From the NCBI GenBank assembly GCA_000149265.1, contig CH003264.1, positions 852,503 to 916,502 on the forward strand: a DNA stretch of 64,000 nucleotides, read 5' to 3'. Under the pieces are notes generated by a model, which worked only from the letters and a program-made list of their open reading frames with translations, made no database searches and was not told the DNA's origin. Positions 56,380 through 64,000 of the stretch are shown here, piece by piece. The translations under genes and the position numbers were made by a program. Position 1 is the first letter of the stretch. Every line of letters begins with the position of its first letter. The DNA is from Ciona savignyi. Taxonomy: Eukaryota; Chordata; Ascidiacea; Phlebobranchia; Cionidae.

Positions 56380-56690
56380 TGATAGGATAGGATAAGATAG
56401 TATTTTCATGTTTATCCCCTTGAATAGGAAAACCAAGGGGGTTAACACACATGCAATCAACAGATCACCTTGCGCCCACCGCCGGGTTACCGGAGCTATT
56501 GCAGTATGTTATATAGAATACACCCGTTCCTTCATTTTTGTAAAACCCATTAATTCGCTGGTTAAGGCAATGTTCGTTAAGTGTCTTCACGAGGACACAA
56601 CCGACTATCTTGCGACCAGTTTCGATTCTACAATCCTTCGGTTGAAATGCGTCGCACTATACCACCAGACTAACCAGTCGAACCAGAATG
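56380..56690 (-). mobile_element. full-length tRNA-derived SINE
   Basis: Minus-strand copy from the tail GATAGGATAGGATAAGATAG to the head CCACCAGACTAACCAGTCG. Confidence 0.85.
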
Positions 56691-57700
56691 ATTTCTTATT
56701 TTTCATCAGATAAGAAAAAAATATTGGTTATACATATGCCTAATCTTTCTTTATTGTTATAGTTATGGTTAGTTGATTGGTTAATATTAGTGTTGGGGAC
56801 AAGTTAGAATTAGATTTCCTGCTTACTGAGAATTTTCTCTAATCACTTTTTCTCCTTTTCAAAACACAAATAATTTTCTGATATAACATGATTAATCATG
56901 ATAACATACAGATACAGTCGATTCCTAGATGCGTTAATATTTGCAATACTTTTGCCATTTGAATTATAATCAATTCGGACGAATTATACAAATACTGATT
57001 AATTGTTACCTATGCTACATTTTTAAGGGTCCTTTAAACGATAGCTTTCTTCCATCTTTTAAAATTGTGAATGTGGGCAGTGTCGCAGTGGTAGTGGCTG
57101 CGCTGCCTTTCTTTAAAACTTTTACTAGAATGTCCTGGACAAAGTATTCGACACGGAAAAACATATCCTAAAATGACACATAATAATTTAGTAAAAACTT
57201 TATTTGTCCATAAACCATTATGGTTATGTAATTAAAGGTTTCAGGTTATATATATATTTACCTTTCTTTTAACCAATATGCCATGGCGGCATGGCTGACT
57301 GATAAAACCCAATGTTTTTAATGTGAGTTTTGAATTCTTTTGAGGAAAGTGTTGACAAATCCCTCTCATTACACACCATATACCGTACTTATTTTCGGAC
57401 ATATTGGATATGGCATCATGATCTCCAAGTTGATATCAAAATGTATCGTACTCTTATTTTCTAACCAACTTAACGATATTTGGCAGTCAAATCTTTAAGA
57501 ATTTGCTGAAATAAATACACCTAATTAAAACCAATGCGCTATTGTTTTCACATAAAAACTATTTCGATCGAATTCAAAGAAATTTTAGTCAGGAAGCTCC
57601 TCAATATTCTTAGTCATCTGCAACACTATTCAGAAACATCTTTCTATTACCTTCGTCTGATTAAAATCAATGCGCTCTTATGCTGTTTTAAAAAGTAACT
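56691..57700. other. spacer with MITE and tRNA-like remnants
   Basis: A fragment of the GTTTAGGG-type MITE lies at 56760-56860. GTGTCGCAGTGGTAGTGGCT (57081-57100) looks like a tRNA A-box region of a decayed repeat. No gene is recognised. Confidence 0.4.
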
Positions 57701-57701
57701 T

Positions 57702-58301
57702 GTCGCCTCTAAAAAAGTGTCGTGTCGCCTCTAAAAAAGTGTCGTGTCGCCTCTGAAAAAGTGGCGTGTCGCCTCGGAAAAAGTGGCGTGTCGCCTCGGA
57801 AAAAGTGGCGTGTCGCCTCTGAAAAAGTGGCGTGTCGCCTCGGAAAAAGTGGCGTGTCGCCTCGAAAAAAGTGGCGTGTCGCCTCGGAAAAAGTGGCGTG
57901 TCGCCTCGGAAAAAGTGGCGTGTCGCCTCTGAAAAAGTGGCGTGTCGCCTCGGAAAAAGTGGCGTGTCGCCTCGAAAAAAGTGGCGTGTCGCCTCTGAAA
58001 AAGTGGCGTGTCGCCTCGGAAAAAGTGGCGTGTCGCCTCGGAAAAAGTGGCGTGTCGCCTCTGAAAAAGTGGCGTGTCGCCTCGGAAAAAGTGGCGTGTC
58101 GCCTCGAAAAAAGTGGCGTGTCGCCTCTGAAAAAGTGGCGTGTCGCCTCGAAAAAAGTGGCGTGTCGCCTCGAAAAAAGTGGCGTGTCGCCTCTGAAAAA
58201 GTGGCGTGTCGCCTCGAAAAAAGTGGCGTGTCGCCTCGAAAAAAGTGGCGTGTCGCCTCGAAAAAAGTGGCGTGTCGCCTCTGAAAAAGTGGCGTGTCGC
58301 A
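57702..58301 (-). repeat. 22-bp minisatellite array B, inverted relative to array A
   Basis: About 27 units of the same 22-bp motif as array A, on the opposite strand (GTGGCGTGTCGCCTCGAAAA as read on +). The three variants CTCGGAAAAA, CTCGAAAAAA and CTCTGAAAAA alternate. The right flank GCATGCGTCATTTTTTGGTG is the inverted counterpart of the left flank of array A. Confidence 0.95.
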
Positions 58302-58831
58302 TGCGTCATTTTTTGGTGAACAGCCCGTCTCAAAATGTCACACCCTCTACAAACACAACAATACGTAAAAATGTCACATGATCTACAAACACAATATGGT
58401 GAAATGATTAGAAGTATTTAAGCCGAGCAATACATACGTTTTCAACGGACAAGTGTTTGCTTCTTTGCTGATGCCGGCTCGTGGGCGTATGTGTGGTCCC
58501 TCCCGACCCCTAAATTGTTTGGTTAATTACTTAATCTATCTAAATTATATTTACTTTATTTTGCATTGTATTTATTAATTGCATTTTTAATGGTTTATTA
58601 ATCAATATACCTAATTTCCTTGCTTAAGCCAAGAGGTAAAAGAAAAATAATATTCAAAAATATATTCCCGCGACACTGGTAAAAGTACACCGTCTGCGCT
58701 GCTAGAATTCCAAAATCGCTTTGGGAGTTATCGGATAAAAGAAAATTTTATTTATTTTTTTGGCGAGTTGTTAATTATTGATGTCTGTTTTTTAAATCTT
58801 GTATTCAAAGGTTTTATTGGAGTTATAAATC
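58302..58831. other. 5' region of NSMCE2
   Basis: AATGTCACA followed by TCTACAAACACAA is doubled (58334 and 58369), adjoining array B. The rest presumably holds the NSMCE2 promoter; no distinct element is recognised. Confidence 0.4.
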
Positions 58832-59512
58832 ATGTCCGACTCCATGAGTGAACGACATTTAGACGGCGCGATGCACAATATCAACAAAATGTCCGAATAT
58901 ATACAAACTGGTAACTGTGAGGTAATTGAAGTTGGAATCGAACTTTTGGAAAATAAGATTCCAAACCCAGGAATTGACAAACTACAGGAGTGTATTGCCG
59001 ATCTAATTCGTGCCGAACATCGGGTCAAAGCGTTCACACAGTCAGTTGATTCACTGAAAGAGAAATGGAAAAACGGAGATTTAGAGGATTCAGTTGACGT
59101 TGTTGAAGAGCTTGAAGAAAGTTTCAAACAACAAGCGAATGTGATTAATGAAGATCAGAGTGTATGGGACCATGAGTTCATGACAGTTTTCATCGACCAA
59201 ATGAAAGCGATTGACAGTAGTGTGGAATTGAAAGACAACAGAGCGCCCGCAGAATCACTGGAGGATAGTATGGAGCTAACCCAAGCGGAGACGGCCACAA
59301 AATGCCCGATTACCCAGTGTCCGATGGTGGATCCGGTAAAAGACAAAGTCTGCGGACATTCGTTCGAAAAAGAAGCAATTGTCTCTCACATTAAACAGTG
59401 CCAGAAGCGAAAGAGACCTGCCAAGTGTCCGTATCCGGGCTGTTTGAATGTAATCAACCAAACCAACTTGGAAATCAACTTAGTTTTGAAACATCGTCAT
59501 CAACGACGTTGA
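58832..59512 (+). CDS. NSMCE2: NSMCE2 / MMS21 E3 SUMO-protein ligase, single exon
   Basis: NSMCE2 is the SUMO ligase subunit of the SMC5/6 complex and works in DNA repair and chromosome maintenance in the nucleus. The 226-residue frame has an N-terminal helical region (about 1-120) expected to dock on SMC5. A C-terminal SP-RING follows at about residues 157-213. Cys158 and Cys163 sit at the usual position of the first cysteines, and the visible zinc-site residues are Cys174, His176, Cys199 and Cys204 in KVCGHSFEKEAIV and AKCPYPGCLN. Vertebrate NSMCE2 is about 247 residues. The gene is intronless while every other gene in the window is heavily interrupted, so an ancient retrocopy or full intron loss is plausible. 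All key residues are intact, which argues for a working gene. AATAAA lies at 59872-59877. Confidence 0.93.
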   Translation: MSDSMSERHLDGAMHNINKMSEYIQTGNCEVIEVGIELLENKIPNPGIDKLQECIADLIRAEHRVKAFTQSVDSLKEKWKNGDLEDSVDVVEELEESFKQQANVINEDQSVWDHEFMTVFIDQMKAIDSSVELKDNRAPAESLEDSMELTQAETATKCPITQCPMVDPVKDKVCGHSFEKEAIVSHIKQCQKRKRPAKCPYPGCLNVINQTNLEINLVLKHRHQRR

Positions 59513-60169
59513 AACTTTGGTGTCCTGTGGCAGTTCGTTGTCAGTTAATGTGTTTTCACTTGTACTTTATTTTTATGCTAAACACACACCTTCACTATTG
59601 CTATTAACATTTTTGTAGCGTTCACAGAAAATATAAGATCTGTAAAACACATGAATCATTGTTAGAAAGTTAGTATTGCGGCTTCAATTATTATGTGCCA
59701 CAATTTGATTTTTTACCCTGATTGCCATTTTTATAAGTTGGGTCATCTATAATTAATAATGCCAGATTGATTTGATATAAACTGCCATGATTGTAATGGA
59801 CTAACTACTTACCCATCTCTTAATATCATTTAGTAACTATTTTTTGTTTTCACCGCTGGTTTAATTTCTTTAATAAATTCGAAGTACAATGCTAAACCAT
59901 ACTATTTAAAGCTTATTGTACCAGTGAATATTATAACATTAATACCAGTAATGATTTTCGAATAATAACACAGTAAGGTACATTTAACTTACCTTGAAGT
60001 GTTTTTTTTCCGACTAATAAATCTTGCTTTTTAATTGTCATGCATGTATGATGTACCTGCAGTAATTCTTGTCCTTATGTTCGTGGTTATAGAATTGTGA
60101 ATTGTTGCAGATTTGATAAGTGTTGTGGTCAATCTGAACTTGCAATATTCGCTGCTGTAACAAGACACC
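59513..60169. other. NSMCE2-PUF60 spacer
   Basis: The stretch holds the NSMCE2 3' UTR (AATAAA at 59872) and the PUF60 5' region. No repeat or gene is recognised. Confidence 0.5.
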
Positions 60170-63100
60170 ATGAATCCACTCGTGGCACAGATTCTTCCTC
60201 AATCTACATTACCCCCTCTCACTCCAAGCCAACGTATTGCACTAGATAAGGTATGGAACAATTAATTGAAAAATAACTTTGTCATATTAATTGAAAGATT
60301 ATCAGTTAAATAATTTATATTTTAGGCTACTCAAATAAAAAATCCACTTTAACAGAATCTCATTAAAACATTAACCGTGTTTACCAGTATTGGAGAATTT
60401 ATCACTTTTTAAGTGCGAAAACGGTCTATGATTTAATTTCTGGACATAATACTATGTGTTTCCCGTCTATGTGGTACAGATGTTGGTTGAATTTGTTCAC
60501 TAGGACATTTCAAGTTCGTAAACTATTGACATAGGAGAATTGCAGTGGGAAAACGCAATAAGCATGTCACTGGTTTTTAACTCCAGCAGCTTATGGTAGT
60601 TTGAGAGGCTGCCACTTAAGCCACAAATGATCACAAAATTTAAGCAATGCGTTATCACTGTTCTAAGCAATGCGTTTTTTTAAAATTTAAGAATTGCGTT
60701 ATCACAAAATTTAAGAATTTCGTTATCACAAAATTTAAGCATTACGTTTTCATGTGTAGGCAAAAAAGTATGCGATGGAACAAAGCATTAAAGATGTGCT
60801 GATGAAGCAGACAATTAAACACCAGCAAACCAAAATGACAAGTATGCAGGTAATGCGCTTTGTTCTGTTTTTATATGGATATATATAGAAATTTAGTTGT
60901 ATAATATGGAAATTCAGTCGAAATTTTATTATATATTATTATATATATTTCATATTATGATATGAAAATTTAGTTAAAGATTCTGGAAAAACCTGTTTTG
61001 AATATTTTACACACTAAATGAGTTGTTTTTATTTTTTTCTGTCGAGTGTTAACATAAGAAGTAAGTCCTTATTTGAATATGATAGGGATGTTTATCTTAG
61101 CCAATACTGTTACATATATACTAGTGCTATGCCGATCGTTTTTTTCCGCGATTGCATAAAGCCCTGCCGATCCAATAACCGAAATATCGGCACAGCACTA
61201 TTATGTTCCCAGTCTTACATATGTACTGTGATTTTGTTTTAGGATAACCCATGTCCATTAATATACCAACAGTTTTTCGACTAAACAAACAATGTTTGAT
61301 ATTAAATTATTTGTATTCCAGAGTTCTGCACAGAAACAACAAGCACTAGTGATTATGTGTCGCGTCTATGTGGGCTCGATATATTATGACATCGACCACC
61401 ATATGATTCGCGATGCTTTCACCCCGTTTGGGACGATCAAAAGCTTGGATATGTCTTATGACCCAATAACCGGAAAACACAAGGTACCTCTACCATAGTA
61501 ATGTAGATCAGGGCTTTCCAAACTACTAATAAGACAGCTTCCAGTTTATTAATATGTTCTGCAACCCTTTTCACGTTTAAAATCTAACAAAAGTACAATA
61601 GATATAGTATTTTGCTTGGAATTGGTGTACTCTTTGCGACCCAAAAAATTCATTGCGCGACTCTGCAACTTCTAGTTTAAGAAGGCATGATGTAGATTGT
61701 GTTATTTACATATGACATATGTTTTAAGCATTGTCAAAATGAGAATAATCTATTTGTTCAACATGAGACATTGCATTAACAGCAAATGTTCTTGGTTATT
61801 TAAGTAGTTAAACAGTAAAGCTTATGCTATTTTAACAAAGATAAGCTCATGCATTTATCAGAGTTATTTATTATTTTCTTTCTTTAATTATTTTTTTAAA
61901 AGAGATATTCACCATTACACCATCAATTAAATAAACTTTTAAGATATCATTTTCCTTCACCTCACCGCATCTGCAGGCTCATCTAAATAATGCATTACAC
62001 CCCAGGGATATTGTTTTATTGATTTCGAGATCCCAGAAGCAGCTCATCTTGCTGCTGAACAAATGGCCACACGCCCGTACAGCTTGGAGGTGAGACCTGC
62101 CAACCTTACTTAACTATTCTAGTGTTAAGCTAACCTAACTAACCTTATTTAACTAAGTAAAATAGTTTAAGCTTACCTTGCCAACCTTATTTAACACTGA
62201 TAGATTAAGCTTACCTTAATGCCTTTGTTATACCTCCTTTTTTTATTTTCCAAGCCCAGTCTTCGATAAGATTGTTTGTGTCTCCCTAGGTCAATTATAA
62301 TATTCTGTTAAAATTATTCCAATTTCCTCCGATAATGGGAATTTCCTTTGGGGTTTTTGTTAAAGTAAAGGCTGAGGCAAACTATGGGCATGCTGGTTCG
62401 GATTCCTAAAAGTTTCAACTTGATTGGATAACTCATTCTACCCAATGAACTGTCAACCGAACAGCGTGAAAAAAAGAGAAAAAACGGAGTAAAATTAAAT
62501 ACGTTCCATTCCGACTCAAAAAGATCCCATAATTCCCATAATTAGTACTTTTTATTTGCATTTTTCAAAGTTGTTTTCCCCACAGGTAGAACTATCAAAG
62601 TGGGACGGCCCAGTAACATCGGGCAGGTGACGGCGATCATGGAACAACTTGCAACTGAGGCAAATCGGTTCAATAGGTGAGAATTTGTTGGAAAATATCA
62701 AAACTAAACATTTTTTAAATCTTACCTTACAGTTTTGCAATCCATAGTTTATTAGTTAGGCTGTGAAACAAATTTGCAAGCACAATGATTATATTAGTAC
62801 TTATTCTTGTCAAAACTCTGATGAGGATTTCTAGTAGGAAAGACTTTGCATTGATAACCAATATTAAACAAGCAGTAATTTAAAAGTATTCTAATAGTTG
62901 CTTATGTCAGCATGGTCTAATTTTGACTTTTAAGGGCCATTTCACAAAAACGTGACAGATGTGTGTTCCACCAAAATAATCCAACAACCAACAGACTTAA
63001 CCACATGCCGTGTGCGCCCTACGGGCCTGTAGTTGGATACGCTGGCTTATGTTATGAATTATTTTGGTCCAATATTAAAAGGTTGTAACACGGCAGTAGC

Positions 63101-63846
63101 AGGTATGCAGACACATTACGTGAAAAATTAAAACTAACGATTTCCCACCAGGGTCTACATTTCCTCCATCCACCCTGACCTCGAGGAGAATGATTTACGG
63201 TCGGTGTTTGAAGCGTTCGGTAAAATCCTCTCCTGCCAGCTCGACCGGGACATGATGACTGGGAAGCACAGAGGATATGCGTTCATCGGTAAGTAGTTGT
63301 ACTCCGATGTTGGTGTTTGGGTGAACATTTTTTAAGCCAATAATCGTCTGACCAATTAGCTCAGTGAGTTAGTGCATTGTATTTTAGCCGTTTGGGTTCA
63401 AAACTTGTCGCTAGCCAGTCAGTTCAGTCCTTGCACTCCTTGGACAAGGCAATCAACTTTTTTTTTAACACTGTAATAAATGGGTTTAACCAACTTAAAG
63501 AATGTCTGAGTCATAAATAACACACTGCAATAGCTCCGGTAACACAACCGTGGGCACTAAGTGATCTAACAATTACCCGTGTGTTAACGCCCATTGCATT
63601 GCATTTTCCCATTCACAGGAATACACACAAATATTGTATTCTATTGAACGAAGTTCTATTACTGCCAACATATATCTTCATGCTTGTATGCAATCTGCTT
63701 AGTTAATATTTGCTCCACCATCCACAGAGTACGAAACCCTTCAAGCGAGTATGGATGCGATATCGAGTATGAACATGTTTGATCTGGGAGGACAATACTT
63801 GAGAGTGGGGAAAGCCATCACCCCACCTAGCACCCACTTTGAACTG
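60170..63846 (+). CDS. PUF60: poly(U)-binding splicing factor PUF60, 5' part, continues past window
   Basis: PUF60 (half-pint/FIR) binds U-rich RNA near 3' splice sites with U2AF and also represses MYC transcription in vertebrates; it is nuclear. Exons: 60170-60250, 60760-60849, 61322-61483, 62006-62089, 62586-62676, 63152-63288 and 63728-63846. The N-terminal helix [18 protein letters not shown] precedes RRM1 (RNP2 [11 protein letters not shown]1 spanning the exon 3/4 join as KGYCFIDF) and RRM2 (RNP2 [11 protein letters not shown]1 RGYAFIEY). The last exon ends after [14 protein letters not shown]. The C-terminal UHM domain must lie beyond the window. One join does not work: exon 4 ends in phase 0 and exon 5 needs one preceding base to read [13 protein letters not shown] (see findings). 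The gene begins about 660 bp after NSMCE2 on the same strand. Confidence 0.92.
60637..60757. repeat. 27-bp tandem repeat in PUF60 intron 1
   Basis: About five copies of TTTAAG(A/C)ATTGCGTTATCACAA with variants end just before the exon 2 acceptor (60759). Confidence 0.75.
61509..61689. mobile_element. short hAT-type MITE in PUF60 intron 3
   Basis: A 181-bp segment starts CAGGGCTTTCCAAAC and ends GTTTAAGAAGGCATG (10 of 15 inverted matches). A perfect 8-bp duplication ATGTAGAT lies at 61501-61508 and 61690-61697. Confidence 0.7.
63352..63645 (+). mobile_element. tRNA-derived SINE, near full length
   Basis: Plus-strand copy from CCAATTAGCTCAGTGAGTTA to CATTCACAGGAATACACAC, in PUF60 intron 6, with a CATTG duplication near the tail. 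Confidence 0.75.
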
Positions 63847-64000
63847 GTAAATTATGTGGGATATTATTTATGTGGTGTTTATCTCTGTACACCTATGACA
63901 TGTGTCGGCAAACTATTGCACTCATGCCACAAATGGAAAACGAGAATTTTTTTATTGGCAATTCCCGCGATTTGACGCACACGTAATAGTTGACTATGCC

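Noticed and set aside
57044..57169. Minus-strand zinc-finger-like exon (Cys/His-rich, after an AG)
   Set aside because: The same DNA read on + resembles a decayed tRNA-like head (GTGTCGCAGTGGTAGTGG), and the only donor is poor; probably a repeat remnant.
57702..58301. CRISPR-like appearance of the 22-bp arrays
   Set aside because: There are no spacers between units, the repeats are contiguous, and the DNA is eukaryotic.

Overview
This window is animal nuclear DNA, most likely from a tunicate of the genus Ciona (inference). It is AT-rich. Genes have many short exons (about 70-270 bp) with GT/AG borders and introns of a few hundred to about 2,500 bp. A tRNA-derived SINE with a TATCC-repeat tail recurs in almost every intron and resembles what I recall of Ciona SINEs. 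I assembled the gene models by hand from splice signals, reading-frame continuity and remembered protein families; no database was searched.

Layout, left to right. (1) 515-6679 (+): 3' part of histidine ammonia-lyase (HAL), nine exons with the ASGDL active-site motif. (2) 7551-13347 (-): complete 11-exon FLVCR-type major facilitator transporter, convergent with HAL. (3) 15284-26389 (+): complete 14-exon CFAP206, an axonemal protein, head to head with the transporter across about 1.9 kb. (4) 26.4-36.7 kb: no firm gene. It holds SINE copies up to 28.4 kb, then an 8.6 kb stretch without SINEs that contains diverged direct duplications, a tandem repeat and one candidate first exon (31797-31971). 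(5) 36702-48375 (+): kazrin, 15 exons, coiled coil plus three SAM domains, with about 100 residues ahead of the usual vertebrate start. (6) 50.7-58.3 kb: repeat-rich block with a decayed Bel/Pao-like gag gene (-) split by a hAT element, two inverted 22-bp minisatellite arrays, full-length SINEs and a possible PHD-finger gene fragment (-). (7) 58832-59512 (+): single-exon NSMCE2 SUMO ligase. (8) 60170 to beyond 63846 (+): 5' part of PUF60, a poly(U)-binding splicing factor, running out of the window.

The genes are unrelated housekeeping or tissue genes and show no common pathway. The more unusual content is in the repeats: a solo LTR inside a SINE, hAT elements with 8-bp target duplications (two of them stacked at one target site), paired tRNA-like short repeats, and the inverted minisatellite arrays that share a unique flank. 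Two gene-level points deserve a check: an apparent phase break inside RRM1 of PUF60, and a minisatellite of TGACGTAA-like motifs running up to a kazrin splice acceptor.
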